64,000 nt of DNA from Pseudomonadota bacterium (GCA_017860615.1 JAGDMU010000001.1:124001-188000); one strand, 5' to 3'; positions 1-8,363 are shown, counted from the stretch's first letter. Notes: a model not told the origin generated them from the sequence alone. Numbers and translations: made by a program.

Positions 1-972
1 TCAAAGGAGTACGCAACACTGCTTGAGTGGAGTAATATGGACTATGAAGAGCCACACACCAACCCTAAGATCAATCGTGGCATTGTGCGTGTTGGCATTG
101 TTCAGTGGCAGATGCGTAGCGTGAAAAGTGTGGAAGAGTTTTTGGATCAAGTCGAGTTTTTTGTGGATGCCATGGCTGGGTATAATGTTGATTTTGTGCT
201 TTTCCCTGAATTTTTTAACGCACCTTTGATGGCATTGCGCTCCGATGAAAGTCCTGAGACGGCGATTCGTACGGTTGCTGCACATACGGAGACATTAGTT
301 GAAAAAATAGGACAATTTGCAGTACGTTACAATGTCAATATTATCGCGGGGAGTATGCCAGAGTATTATGACAATACGCTTTACAATGCGAGTTATTTGT
401 GCAGGCGAGATGGCACGAAAGATTCGCAGAAGAAACTGCACATAACGCCTGATGAAGAGGCGTATTGGGGTATGCATGGAGGCGATAAACTCTGTGTGTT
501 TGAAACCGATGTGGGGCGTATCGGCATACTGGTCTGTTACGATGTTGAGTACCCCGAACTTCCACGTCTTTTAGCCGACCAAGGCATCGATATACTCTTT
601 GTTCCGTACTGGACGGATACGAAAAACAGCTACCTTAGAGTACGTCGTTGTGCGCAAGCAAGGGCGATTGAAAATGAGTGTTATGTGGCCATTTCTGGCA
701 GTGTAGGAACCCTTCCAAGGGTTGAAAATATGGACATACAGTACTCACAATCCGCTGTCTTTAGCCCCTCAGACTTTGCCTTCCCCCACGATGCAACGAT
801 TGCTGAAGCGACGCCCAATACCGAGATGACTTTGGTCGCCGATCTTGATATAAGCCTTCTTAAAGAGCTACGAGAGCGAGGCAGTGTGCGCAACTTACGT
901 TCACGTCGCAATGATCTCTACAGCTTACGTTGGAAGGGTGACAAAGAAGATTTTGTTGTGGTAAGCGGTTAG
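1..972 (+). CDS. carbon-nitrogen hydrolase (nitrilase family), 5' end outside window
   Basis: This is a nitrilase-superfamily amidase/hydrolase, a cytoplasmic enzyme that cleaves non-peptide C-N bonds; the substrate is unknown. Counted from the Met codon at 37, the expected Glu-Lys-Cys triad is visible: Glu58 in LFPEFFN, the Lys of KKLHITPDEE, and the Cys of LVCYDVEYPE. The frame stays open from 37 back to base 1 with protein-like residues (SKEYATLLEWSN). The real gene therefore probably starts upstream. From memory, a common relative is a GNAT acetyltransferase-nitrilase fusion of about 510 residues, and the visible part would be its C-terminal half. That fusion is inference. The stop codon is followed at once by the next gene. 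Confidence 0.85.
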   Translation, partial: SKEYATLLEWSNMDYEEPHTNPKINRGIVRVGIVQWQMRSVKSVEEFLDQVEFFVDAMAGYNVDFVLFPEFFNAPLMALRSDESPETAIRTVAAHTETLVEKIGQFAVRYNVNIIAGSMPEYYDNTLYNASYLCRRDGTKDSQKKLHITPDEEAYWGMHGGDKLCVFETDVGRIGILVCYDVEYPELPRLLADQGIDILFVPYWTDTKNSYLRVRRCAQARAIENECYVAISGSVGTLPRVENMDIQYSQSAVFSPSDFAFPHDATIAEATPNTEMTLVADLDISLLKELRERGSVRNLRSRRNDLYSLRWKGDKEDFVVVSG

Positions 973-975
973 GAA

Positions 976-1452
976 GTGTCGCGCATCTTATTGTTTACCG
1001 ATGGCAGTGTCAATACGCAAAGCAATGTGGGCTATGGCGCGTATGTGAGCGTTTATGAAGGTGAGCCTTTTAATGCTGACAAGCTTCCACCTATTCATCT
1101 CAAAGCGTTTGAGCAAACCTCTTCGACCAAGCTTGAGCTTCAAACATTGCTGTGGGCGTTGGAGGAGGTTAAAGGTTTGGGCGCGCACATCATCATTCAT
1201 ACCGATTCGCAAAATATTATCGGTTTGCCAAACAGGAAAGAGCGGTTTGAGAAGAGTCATTTTTTAACAAAGAAGAACAAGCTTATTGGCAATTATGTTT
1301 TGTACCAAGCGTTTTATAAAATGATGGATGAATTGGAGTGTACGTTGGTGAAGGTAAAGGGGCATAAGCTCGCAGGTGATAAAGATGAGATGGATCGCTA
1401 CTTTACCTTAGTGGATCGTGCCTCACGTGAAGGTGTGCGAAAGAACCAATAA
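976..1452 (+). CDS. ribonuclease H family protein
   Basis: The protein (158 aa) has the ribonuclease HI fold, which cuts the RNA strand of RNA-DNA hybrids. The acidic active-site positions are visible: Asp in LLFTDGSVNT near the start, Glu in KLELQTLLWALEE, Asp in IIHTDSQNI, and a late Asp in FTLVDRASREG. The length suits a compact RNase H1-like enzyme, although the middle is more divergent than classical RnhA. It may therefore be a second, specialised RNase H. The start is a GTG four bases after the preceding stop with AGGAA just ahead, so the two genes are probably cotranscribed. Confidence 0.8.
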   Translation: MSRILLFTDGSVNTQSNVGYGAYVSVYEGEPFNADKLPPIHLKAFEQTSSTKLELQTLLWALEEVKGLGAHIIIHTDSQNIIGLPNRKERFEKSHFLTKKNKLIGNYVLYQAFYKMMDELECTLVKVKGHKLAGDKDEMDRYFTLVDRASREGVRKNQ

Positions 1453-1490
1453 AAAGCGTTTACATGTAAAAGGAAAAGCGCCATAGGCGC

Positions 1491-1577
1491 GTGGGCTTTC
1501 TGCCGAAGAAAACCCAGTGTTAACGTAGTTTTTGAAGCTTTGCTTTAAAAGCGTGTTGAGAGTTCTATAAGAACTCT
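1491..1577 (-). repeat. intergenic repeat, copy A
   Basis: Read on the minus strand this stretch closely matches 59616..59700, and more weakly 35514..35583. Shared blocks in order are a small hairpin (AGAGTTC...GAACTCT), TTTAAAGCAAAGCT, CTACGTTAACACTGG and GGCAGAA. The copy lies between the RNase H gene and the 3' end of the coiled-coil gene. I see no ORF in it. The palindrome TTACATGTAA sits just upstream at 1459. Confidence 0.7.
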
Positions 1578-1622
1578 GATGAGAAAGTTGGAGGAGAACT
1601 TTCTCTTATTTAGTGGCAAAGA

Positions 1623-1913
1623 TTATTTGCCAAAGTGTTTAGAAGCATGGTGCAATGTAGATTTAGTGGATTGCCAAATGGATTCAACCCCTTTTTTCAT
1701 TTCTTCAAATTTTTCTTCACCTGCATCGACAAGTTCAGCAAGTTTGGTTTTACCTTCACTCATTTTTTCTTCAAGTTGTTTGATCTGTTTATGCATTTCT
1801 ATTTGAGCGTCAGCGCTTGCACCTGAGGCTTCTGCTTTAAATTTATCAATTTGAGCTTTTGAGGCATCAAATTCTGCTTGGATTTTTTGTTGGTACAGTT
1901 CTTTATCGTTCAT
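1623..1913 (-). CDS. small coiled-coil stress protein (paralogue of 7788..8084)
   Basis: This 96-residue hydrophilic protein begins MNDKELYQQK and is predicted mostly helical and coiled-coil (repeated E/K/Q heptads). It resembles small coiled-coil proteins annotated from memory as sll1863-like stress proteins; the biochemical function is unknown. The ATG at 1913 is chosen because AGGA lies just before it and the paralogue at 7788..8084 starts with the same nine residues. An ATG-like extension further upstream would overlap the preceding small gene. It is the last gene of an operon transcribed leftward from about 3053. Its neighbours (lmo0937-like, BON) suggest a role in envelope or general stress; this is inference. 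Confidence 0.75.
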   Translation of the reverse strand: MNDKELYQQKIQAEFDASKAQIDKFKAEASGASADAQIEMHKQIKQLEEKMSEGKTKLAELVDAGEEKFEEMKKGVESIWQSTKSTLHHASKHFGK

Positions 1914-1935
1914 AAGGAATCCTTTACTAATGGGT

Positions 1936-2085
1936 TTAGAGAATACGTCTGCCTTGAATAATCCGAATGAGCACAACGATCATTGCGAATACCAAGAGAA
2001 GGTGTATAAACCCTCCCATGGTATAGCTCGTAATGAGACCGAGTGCCCACATGATAATCAGTAAAAGTGCGACTGTATAGAGCAT
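1936..2085 (-). CDS. lmo0937-family small membrane protein
   Basis: A 49-residue ORF is read from the ATG at 2085, preceded by AAGGAG at good spacing. It begins MLYTVALLLIIMWALGL, continues through SYTMGGFIHLLLVFAM and ends in RLIQ-like IIQGRRIL. Two short hydrophobic helices separated by a Gly-Gly turn and a basic tail are typical of the lmo0937 family of bacterial membrane peptides, whose function is unknown. It lies between the BON-domain gene and the coiled-coil gene in the same orientation, so it is probably part of one stress operon. It is easily missed because of its size. Confidence 0.8.
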   Translation of the reverse strand: MLYTVALLLIIMWALGLITSYTMGGFIHLLLVFAMIVVLIRIIQGRRIL

Positions 2086-2100
2086 GTGAATCTCCTTGGT

Positions 2101-2853
2101 TTATTTTTGTAACGATGGATCAATACTCATGGTATTGATGATTTTTAAAACACCGTCAACGTCTTCAACAAGTTTGGTAACCAAGTCTATTTCAGCAGCA
2201 TTTTGTGCTTTTCCACTTACCGTGACAACACCATCTTTGGTACTAACACTGGTACGAATTGCACTGGTTGATGCATGAAGAACTAAGGTCATTTTCACTT
2301 GAGCTGTGATGGAAGCATCATCGATTTTTTCACCCATGGTTTCAGGTTTTGCAAGTTTCATATTGTTGATGACACTTTTAACACCTTCCACATTTTTGGC
2401 GTATTCTGTTGTAAGTTCTTTTCTAGCAGCACTTGCAGCTTCGCCTTTTAGGGTAACAACACCGTTTTGAACATAGACTTCGGTTTTACTTGCACTAACA
2501 TTGCTGTGAAACACAAGCGCTGTTTGTACTTTCATTCTGATCCATGTATCGGAATTTTCAGCGAGACGATCTTCTCGTATCACGATCTGATTATCAACAC
2601 TTTTGACACCAGTCAATGCTTCTGCTGTATTTTGTGCCATTGGTTTATGCGTATCTTCGAAGACTGAACCAGAGAGTGTTACAACACCATCTTTGGAAGA
2701 AATCTTGATCTGCTCATCTTTTAAATAAGTTTTGTAAACATAACTTTTTTTGAAAGATGTTTCAATGCGGTCATCTAACTCAGAAGCATAAGCTGAGATA
2801 CTCATCATAAGAATGACAGCTACAATAGCTGCCATCACAAATGAATATCTCAT
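2101..2853 (-). CDS. periplasmic protein with three BON domains
   Basis: From the ATG at 2853 the protein has a Sec signal peptide (hydrophobic run FVMAAIVAVILMMSISAYA, then SELDD) and three tandem BON domains, roughly residues 25-90, 95-165 and 170-245. Each shows the KDGVVTLSG or NGVVTLKG core. BON domains bind phospholipid membranes, and family members such as OsmY protect the envelope under osmotic stress. A TTG start at 2886 is also possible. It overlaps the stop of the preceding gene (TTGA) and would add 11 residues before the signal peptide. Position in the operon suggests coupled expression with its neighbours. Confidence 0.85.
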   Translation of the reverse strand: MRYSFVMAAIVAVILMMSISAYASELDDRIETSFKKSYVYKTYLKDEQIKISSKDGVVTLSGSVFEDTHKPMAQNTAEALTGVKSVDNQIVIREDRLAENSDTWIRMKVQTALVFHSNVSASKTEVYVQNGVVTLKGEAASAARKELTTEYAKNVEGVKSVINNMKLAKPETMGEKIDDASITAQVKMTLVLHASTSAIRTSVSTKDGVVTVSGKAQNAAEIDLVTKLVEDVDGVLKIINTMSIDPSLQK

Positions 2854-2882
2854 GGTAACAGAGTGTGTGTTACCTACCGTTT

Positions 2883-3053
2883 TCAATGTTTGATCGTTTC
2901 GTCTTTTTTAGGATCAACTTTTACACCCTCTTTTAGTGGCTCAGTTACTTTAGTACCATCTTTTTTAGGCTCAGCAAATGCACCATCTTTTTTTGCAGGA
3001 TCGATAGGTGTATTAGAATTGCTATTGTTAGTTTTGTTTTTGTCGTTAAACAT
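2883..3053 (-). CDS. small charged protein with DPKKD-type repeats (paralogue of 8193..8339)
   Basis: This 56-residue, Lys/Asp-rich, probably disordered protein starts MFNDKNKTNN and contains repeated PAKKDG, EPKKDG and DPKKDE units, ending TIKH. There is no signal peptide and no membrane helix. The ATG at 3053 follows AGGACTTATC, and the paralogue at 8339 has AGGATATATC in the same place. I do not recognise a family. It is the first gene of the leftward stress operon, and its stop overlaps a possible TTG start of the BON gene. Confidence 0.65.
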   Translation of the reverse strand: MFNDKNKTNNSNSNTPIDPAKKDGAFAEPKKDGTKVTEPLKEGVKVDPKKDETIKH

Positions 3054-3076
3054 GATAAGTCCTTATTTTGTAGGTC

Positions 3077-3138
3077 GATAGATATTGGGTAGAGGGTGAA
3101 GATTGAAAGGCGCAGGGCTTACAATCTGATTTTGAACG
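3077..3138 (-). promoter_or_regulatory. shared upstream box of stress operon, copy 1
   Basis: On the minus strand, CGTTCAA, then 7 nt, then TTGTAAGCCCTGC, and after 23 nt CCAATATCTATC, lie 24-85 nt upstream of the start codon at 3053. The same three blocks occur upstream of the paralogous operon at 8364..8431. They are a likely promoter or activator region. The remaining bases from 3139 to 3422 hold no gene; only TTACATGTAA palindromes and a hairpin stand out. Confidence 0.5.
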
Positions 3139-3375
3139 TTATCTTAAAAAAAACGCTCGTAAATGCCTAAACGTTAAAAGGTCACCTCTTAAAACTCGTA
3201 AGAGCTACTGGATACCTAAAGTTGTCTTGACCAATTTTATCCAGTCGGTGGTACAGGGTATGCAAAATAAAGCTGTCAAAAGCGTTCTCATTGTTGAAAA
3301 TTCTTTTGAAATCTTTTTCACATGTAAACATCATACGATGCCTTGGTTACTTTTTGGTGATTTTTTAAGAAAAAT

Positions 3376-3412
3376 CTCTTTACATGTAAGAAAAAACATT
3401 ACATGTAAAGAG
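3376..3412. terminator. 14-bp perfect inverted repeat built from TTACATGTAA
   Basis: CTCTTTACATGTAA at 3376-3389 and its exact complement at 3399-3412 are separated by 9 A-rich bases. The hairpin lies 10 bases past the stop codon of the PA2778-like gene and could terminate it. Each arm contains the palindrome TTACATGTAA that recurs through the window. Confidence 0.5.
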
Positions 3413-3422
3413 TGTAAGTGCA

Positions 3423-4346
3423 TTACTCTTGGAGTTTTCGTTTGATCTCTTCAAGTGTATTTTGGTATTCCACCAAAAAGACACCACCAATATCAATGGC
3501 TTCAAGAGCATACTGTTTGGCTTCACGCAATTTGTTCTCACGAAGAAGCGATTGTGCTAGATTGTTTAAAAGCACAGGATCGTGTGGTTTTAAGGCAATC
3601 GCCCGCTTGTACTCGATGGTAGCATTCAGATAATCTTGCATATCCATGTACATATTTGCCAACATCACTGATCCTAAAGAAGAAGCGGGGTAGGTTGAGA
3701 CATAGTTAATGGCGGAGAGTTTCGCTTGCTCTTTATAACCAACACGATACATATCAGAAATAGAACGTATCATCTCTGGCTCATTCGAAGCAATCGGCAA
3801 TAGCGGAGGTTTAAGTGCCACAATAGCCCAACTTCCTGCACGTTGTGAGAACATCTCAAAATCCTCAAAACTCATCCATGTTTGATCTCCCTGTGGAGCG
3901 GAGAGGAAAACTTTTTTATCTGCTTTATCAAAGCCTGTGACCACTGCGTAGTGCCATGCAGGAAGTGGCGTAAGTCCTAGATTGAACAGAACAAGAACGG
4001 GAGTATTATTTGAGACTTCCTTTAAAACGGGTGCAAGACCTACGTTAAGAGTATAAGGAATAAGTCCATAACGTCTTGCGGTTGCTTTTATCTCGACTTG
4101 CAATGAGCCTAAAAGCTCAGGAGTAAAGGTTGTTCCAACGAGATCGCCGTAAACAAACTCAACACCTTGTTGGGTAAGCAGGGTTGCTAAAGATGCAGGA
4201 CCACAAAAGTACGCCTCTTGCGGATAGATGGTTAATGCAAGCTTTTTAGATTGTGCGATCGATTTATCGGTTGATAAATAATCATAGTTTTTCGATGCGC
4301 AGCCTGAAAAAAGCAAAATGGCTACACACAGAAGTAAGCGTTTCAT
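3423..4346 (-). CDS. PA2778-family cysteine peptidase lipoprotein with TPR
   Basis: The 307-residue protein carries a lipoprotein signal (LLLCVAILLFSGC, Cys16) and a C39-like peptidase domain. Candidate catalytic Cys is in EAYFCGPASLATLL, His in PAWHYAVVTGFD and Asp in APQGD. The C-terminal third contains TPR-like helices (ANMYMDMQDYLNATIEYKRAIALKP). It matches the PA2778 family, a membrane-anchored putative cysteine peptidase usually encoded next to a PA2779-like protein. Its start ATGA overlaps the stop of that partner, so the two are translationally coupled. The physiological substrate is unknown. Confidence 0.85.
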   Translation of the reverse strand: MKRLLLCVAILLFSGCASKNYDYLSTDKSIAQSKKLALTIYPQEAYFCGPASLATLLTQQGVEFVYGDLVGTTFTPELLGSLQVEIKATARRYGLIPYTLNVGLAPVLKEVSNNTPVLVLFNLGLTPLPAWHYAVVTGFDKADKKVFLSAPQGDQTWMSFEDFEMFSQRAGSWAIVALKPPLLPIASNEPEMIRSISDMYRVGYKEQAKLSAINYVSTYPASSLGSVMLANMYMDMQDYLNATIEYKRAIALKPHDPVLLNNLAQSLLRENKLREAKQYALEAIDIGGVFLVEYQNTLEEIKRKLQE

Positions 4347-4723
4347 TGGACACTTTTCGTAAAGTTAAACACTTTGGTAAATCCTAAAATATCCGTCACT
4401 AAAAGGACAATGAAGATAAAAACCAAAACACCCAAGATGGCACCACCCGCACCAGCACCAGCAGGCATCGAATCAATTTTTTCATTGATTTGTGCGATTT
4501 CTTCATCCGTTAAAGAAGCAATTCTTGCCTGAATGTGTTCACTACTAACGCCTAGTTCTGCGAGTTTGGCTTGCACTTCTTGTTTCGCAAGAAAACCATC
4601 AATGGCTACGCTTGAATGGGATTGATGCAGCACATCTTGGGTGCTGATGACGCCTGCAAACATTGTGGAACTAAAGAGAGAAAGCGAAACGATAAAAGCA
4701 ATAACGAGTTTTGTAATGTTCAT
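4343..4723 (-). CDS. PA2779-family small membrane protein
   Basis: This 126-residue protein has an N-terminal signal or anchor (MNITKLVIAFIVSLSLFSS), a helical periplasmic part with SLTDEEIAQINEKIDSMPAGAGAGG, and a C-terminal membrane helix (ILGVLVFIFIVLLVTDIL). The pattern fits the PA2779 family, the regular partner of PA2778-type peptidases. The ATG at 4723 is chosen because AAGGAG precedes it and the signal peptide begins there; a longer upstream reading has no such support. The stop overlaps the downstream peptidase gene by four bases. The function of the pair is not known to me. Confidence 0.8.
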   Translation of the reverse strand: MNITKLVIAFIVSLSLFSSTMFAGVISTQDVLHQSHSSVAIDGFLAKQEVQAKLAELGVSSEHIQARIASLTDEEIAQINEKIDSMPAGAGAGGAILGVLVFIFIVLLVTDILGFTKVFNFTKSVQ

Positions 4724-4984
4724 AATGAACTCCTTACCTATAAAGGGATCGATAAGCTTGTCGTAAGCACCGAGGTTACTCTTTTGTGGATTTAAGGTCT
4801 TCATCCTTAAATCCTTTTCTTCACACACAAATTCATCGTAATCTTCTTGGGTTATTTTTTAGTTATTTTCATTTAGGAACGTCTGAGTAGGGTATTGGGT
4901 ATACCATGCGATAAAAGAGTCAAAATTGCGCTATAGTGGAATTAACCTGAACGTACTTACAACACCCATTGTAAAGGATTCACG

Positions 4985-5698
4985 ATGCTAGATTTAGGTG
5001 TTATGTCCTGTTGCAATCGCTACACGGTCTTATGTGTTGATGATGAAGAAGAGTTTTTAGAGTACCTTATCTCTATCCTCCAACAATACTTTTTAAAGGT
5101 TTACTCCGTTGCTTCTGTTAAAGAAGCCTACGCAATCATTGAAGACAACCCGATTGATATTATCATCACTGATTTGTATATGCCAAAGACCAATGGGATT
5201 GATTTTATTAAAAAGATACGAAGTGAACGCTCTTCCATCTCAGTCATCTTTTTAACGGCGTGTTTTGAAAAAGATTTTTTACATGCGGCGGTCCCTTTAG
5301 GACTGGATGCATACCTCATTAAGCCTGTCTCGTTAGAGAAACTTTTTGAAACATTGCAACGTACAATTGAACTCATTGAAAAGCGTTCTGTTAAGACTTA
5401 TACGATCAAAGGGGGCACTTCCTTTGATCTAAGCGATGAGGTGCTGTATGAAACGGCCAGTCGAAAAATCATCGATGTAACTCAAAAGGAGCTTGCCTTG
5501 TTGTGCCTGCTTATTAAAAACCAGCATACGATTTTAAGTAAGAGCGTGATTGAGAGCTATTTGTGGGAGTTTGAATCGATTGCTGAGAGTTCGGTCAAGA
5601 CATTGATCAATAAATTAAGAAAGAAAATCGGCAGTGACGCCATCGTAACGCACAGCACGATTGGATATTCTATTGTGCTGGAGGAGCTGAGCCCATGA
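4985..5698 (+). CDS. OmpR-family response regulator
   Basis: The N-terminal receiver domain (about residues 14-130) has the acidic pocket Asp19-Asp20, phosphorylation site Asp63 (IITDLYMP), switch Thr (VIFLTACF) and conserved Lys (YLIKPVS). The C-terminal half is a winged-helix DNA-binding domain (DVTQKELALLCLLI ... SSVKTLINKLRKKIG). It should act as a transcription factor activated by the downstream kinase, which starts inside its last codons (ATGA). An AAGGA precedes the start codon, and a TATAGT -10-like box lies at 4932. It stands between two stress-gene copies that share an upstream box, making them attractive targets; that is inference. Confidence 0.88.
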   Translation: MLDLGVMSCCNRYTVLCVDDEEEFLEYLISILQQYFLKVYSVASVKEAYAIIEDNPIDIIITDLYMPKTNGIDFIKKIRSERSSISVIFLTACFEKDFLHAAVPLGLDAYLIKPVSLEKLFETLQRTIELIEKRSVKTYTIKGGTSFDLSDEVLYETASRKIIDVTQKELALLCLLIKNQHTILSKSVIESYLWEFESIAESSVKTLINKLRKKIGSDAIVTHSTIGYSIVLEELSP

Positions 5699-7734
5699 AA
5701 ATATACACCTACCGTTTTGTCTCACATGAAGATTTTGCCCTATTTATCGCTCTCAAAGAGCTTAATCTTGCTTCAAATATTTTTGTGATGTGCTACTCAG
5801 GCATCGATGATCAAGCCATTAACCAAGAGATACTTTTAAGCATTAAATCGCTTCTTCCACAAGCCTCTATTATGGGTTCCACCACCGATGGTGAAATCTT
5901 TGAAACCGAGGTAATGGTGCACTCGTTTGTCCTCTCCCTTACAACGTTTGAGAGTACAACCTTGCAAATTGAACTTTTTTCCGCAGAACAAGACTCTTTT
6001 ACAGCAGGGCAGATGATTGCTCATGAAGGGGTAAAACTAGGGGCAAAAGTAGCGATTATCGTTGCGGATGGCATAGTCACCAATGGTGATTTTCTGATGG
6101 ATGGTGTTAATTCTATTGCACCTTCATTGGTGGTTGCAGGAGGCTTGGCTGGCGATAATGGGCGGTACGAAGAGAGTTTCATCTTTTGTGATACCACTAT
6201 CCAGTCTAAGTCCATCGTCGTAGGTTATCTCATCAGCGATACTTTAGAGGTGTACCACACCAAAAGTTTTAATTGGGCGCCGATGGGACCCAAATTTAAA
6301 GTCACGCGGGCTGAGAAAAATTGTATCTATACGGTCGATAACATCTCGGTACTTGATTTGTACCGAAAGTATTTAGGCTCTGCCCTTGCTCAAAAACTCC
6401 CTCTTGGTGGTATTGAATTTCCCTTTGTTTTTTACAAAGAGGGGCATCTCATCGGTCGAGCACCCATTCGCCTCAATGGTGATGGATCGGTCGTTTTTGC
6501 GGGCAATATCTCAGAGGGCGAAATCATCCAGTTTGGGTTTGGTGACATAGACGCTATTCTCGCAGACGCGAGAGAAATCATCGCCGATTTGGCGGAGTTT
6601 TGCCCTGAAAAAGTGATGATTTTCTCCTGCATGACGCGCAAAAATTTCCTAGGGGAAGATGCGCACAATGACTTTGAAGGACTCGCTTCCATTGCTCCTA
6701 CGACAGGATTTTTTACCTATGGTGAGTTTTTTCACGATTCAGACCATAAATGCAACTTTTTGCTCAATGAAACCATGACCGTTTTAGGGCTAAAAGAGGC
6801 AACCGTAGCGTCAAAAACGAACATGCAACAAGTCAAAAATCTTCCGAGAAAAAATATTGCACGACACCATCGCTATTCTGAAACTTTCGATGCTCTTTTG
6901 CACATTGGCAAGCAAACCGCTCTGGAATTAGGAGCGCTCAATTCAACGCTCAACACCAAAGTGGAAGAGGCGGTCAAGCGCTACCAAGCCTCAGAGGAGC
7001 TCATCATTATCCAAGCGCGCTCTGCCATCATCGGCGAAATGCTCAGCATGATAGCCCATCAATGGCGCCAACCGCTCTCCATCATCGGAATGGTCATCAA
7101 CAAAATCCGCCTCGCAGCACTGAGTACTACCTTGAGAGATGAAGAGCTTTTAACCGACATCAGCGTTGTGGATCGCAATGTGAGCTATCTCTCCAATACC
7201 ATTGAAGATTTCAAGAATTTTTTCAAACCTGAGGTCAAAAAAGAGTGGCACACGGCTTCTGAGATTTGTGAGCAACTGCGCTCTCTTGCCGATCCGATTT
7301 TAAAGATGTACAAAATTGAACTGGACATAAAACTAAATGATGATAAAAAATTTTTCATTTATGGAAGTGAACTGGTTCAAGTGCTCCTTTCCATCGTCTC
7401 TAATTCCAAAGATGCGATTTTTGAGCAACAAATAGAAGAGGGGAAAATCACCATCGTGTGCGAGTACAAACCCCTCAAAGCCATCTACCGCTTTACGGTT
7501 TCAGACAATGGTGGAAGCATCGCAAAAGACATTATCAAAGTGATGTTTGAGCCTTACATTTCGAGCAAAGGCATCACAGGAACAGGGCTTGGGCTTTATA
7601 TGGCAAAGACGATTATAGAGAAGCATTTTAAAGGAACCATTAGCGGTAAAAATATTGAGGGTGGGGCATGTATCACCGTGGATTTTCCGATTGCTACTAA
7701 AGAGAGTATTCCTCTTAGTATTTTTGAGCCTTGA
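5695..7734 (+). CDS. FIST-domain sensor histidine kinase
   Basis: This 679-residue kinase lacks obvious membrane segments, so sensing is probably cytoplasmic. The N-terminal part is a FIST domain (about 30-215) followed by FIST_C (about 225-365, with NLGG-like KLPLGGIEFPF and GYFTYGEFF-like FFTYGEFFHD). After a helical linker comes the kinase core with H-box MIAHQWRQPLS (His455), N-box SNSKDAIFE, G1 DNGGSI and G2 GTGLGLYMAK. FIST domains are thought to bind small ligands such as amino acids. It overlaps the response regulator gene by four bases and is its presumed partner. A terminator hairpin follows. Confidence 0.88.
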   Translation: MKIYTYRFVSHEDFALFIALKELNLASNIFVMCYSGIDDQAINQEILLSIKSLLPQASIMGSTTDGEIFETEVMVHSFVLSLTTFESTTLQIELFSAEQDSFTAGQMIAHEGVKLGAKVAIIVADGIVTNGDFLMDGVNSIAPSLVVAGGLAGDNGRYEESFIFCDTTIQSKSIVVGYLISDTLEVYHTKSFNWAPMGPKFKVTRAEKNCIYTVDNISVLDLYRKYLGSALAQKLPLGGIEFPFVFYKEGHLIGRAPIRLNGDGSVVFAGNISEGEIIQFGFGDIDAILADAREIIADLAEFCPEKVMIFSCMTRKNFLGEDAHNDFEGLASIAPTTGFFTYGEFFHDSDHKCNFLLNETMTVLGLKEATVASKTNMQQVKNLPRKNIARHHRYSETFDALLHIGKQTALELGALNSTLNTKVEEAVKRYQASEELIIIQARSAIIGEMLSMIAHQWRQPLSIIGMVINKIRLAALSTTLRDEELLTDISVVDRNVSYLSNTIEDFKNFFKPEVKKEWHTASEICEQLRSLADPILKMYKIELDIKLNDDKKFFIYGSELVQVLLSIVSNSKDAIFEQQIEEGKITIVCEYKPLKAIYRFTVSDNGGSIAKDIIKVMFEPYISSKGITGTGLGLYMAKTIIEKHFKGTISGKNIEGGACITVDFPIATKESIPLSIFEP

Positions 7735-7759
7735 TAAAAGAAAAAGAGTAAAGTGGAAG

Positions 7760-7782
7760 AAGAAGAGACTGGCTCTCTTCTT
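7760..7782. terminator. bidirectional terminator hairpin
   Basis: AAGAAGAGA at 7760-7768 pairs with TCTCTTCTT at 7774-7782 around the loop CTGGC. It lies between the converging FIST kinase gene and the coiled-coil gene, so it can stop transcription from both sides. Confidence 0.6.
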
Positions 7783-7787
7783 AGCGT

Positions 7788-8084
7788 TTAGTAGAGCGCT
7801 TTAAATTTTGTTGTTGTGTCATCAAAGACGACGATAATACTCTCCCATATCACTTCAAAGCTTTTTTTGGCTGATTCAAAACCACTTCCTGTTGTTTTAA
7901 CCAATTCTGTAAGTTTTATTTTTCCCTCTTCAAGTTTACCTTCAAGAAGTTTGACATGTTTGCCCAGTTCGACCTGAGAATGTGCACGTGCAGCTAAGGA
8001 TTGGGTTTTAAACACGTTCATCCCTGTTTTCCACTCATTGAGTTGTGTCTGTTTTTTTTGTTGGTAAAGTTCTTTATCGTTCAT
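7788..8084 (-). CDS. small coiled-coil stress protein (paralogue of 1623..1913)
   Basis: This 98-residue protein starts MNDKELYQQKK, identical in its first nine residues to the product of 1623..1913, and shares the LEGKLEEGKIKLTELV coiled-coil core. It differs in its C-terminal half (IWESIIVVFDDTTTKFKALY). An AAAGGA lies ahead of the ATG. It follows the small charged protein at 8193..8339 in a two-gene operon, a shortened version of the four-gene operon near 2 kb. Function is unknown; a stress role is inferred from the neighbours of the other copy. Confidence 0.75.
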   Translation of the reverse strand: MNDKELYQQKKQTQLNEWKTGMNVFKTQSLAARAHSQVELGKHVKLLEGKLEEGKIKLTELVKTTGSGFESAKKSFEVIWESIIVVFDDTTTKFKALY

Positions 8085-8192
8085 TGGATTTCCTTTTTTA
8101 ATTTAAAAAGCATATGTAGAAATTCTGCAACTATTGCACCTAAAGTCAATCAATACCATCATGAGCGTATGTATGCTCATGCGCATTATGGT

Positions 8193-8339
8193 TTAACTTT
8201 TGACCGTTTCATCTATTTTGACATCTTTTTTAGGCTCATCTATGTGTGGATCAATAATTGTGATAGGGTCTTTTTTAGGATGGGTACTGCTAACGTCTTT
8301 TGTAGGATCCATTTTAGTATTGCTTGCAATGTTCATCAT
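8193..8339 (-). CDS. small charged protein (paralogue of 2883..3053)
   Basis: The 48-residue product starts MMNIASNTKMDPTKD, contains HPKKDP and EPKKDV and ends KIDETVKS, similar in composition and repeat pattern to the product of 2883..3053. No signal peptide or membrane segment is visible and it is probably disordered. The ATG at 8339 is chosen because AGGATATATC precedes it, matching the other copy. It is the first gene of a two-gene leftward operon. I do not recognise a family. Confidence 0.6.
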   Translation of the reverse strand: MMNIASNTKMDPTKDVSSTHPKKDPITIIDPHIDEPKKDVKIDETVKS

Positions 8340-8363
8340 GATATATCCTTGTTTTGCTTGGCA

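Noticed and set aside
1459-3412. TTACATGTAA repeats considered as a CRISPR or phage attachment signature
   Set aside because: Spacing is irregular, there are no uniform spacers or cas genes, and no integrase or tRNA adjoins them.
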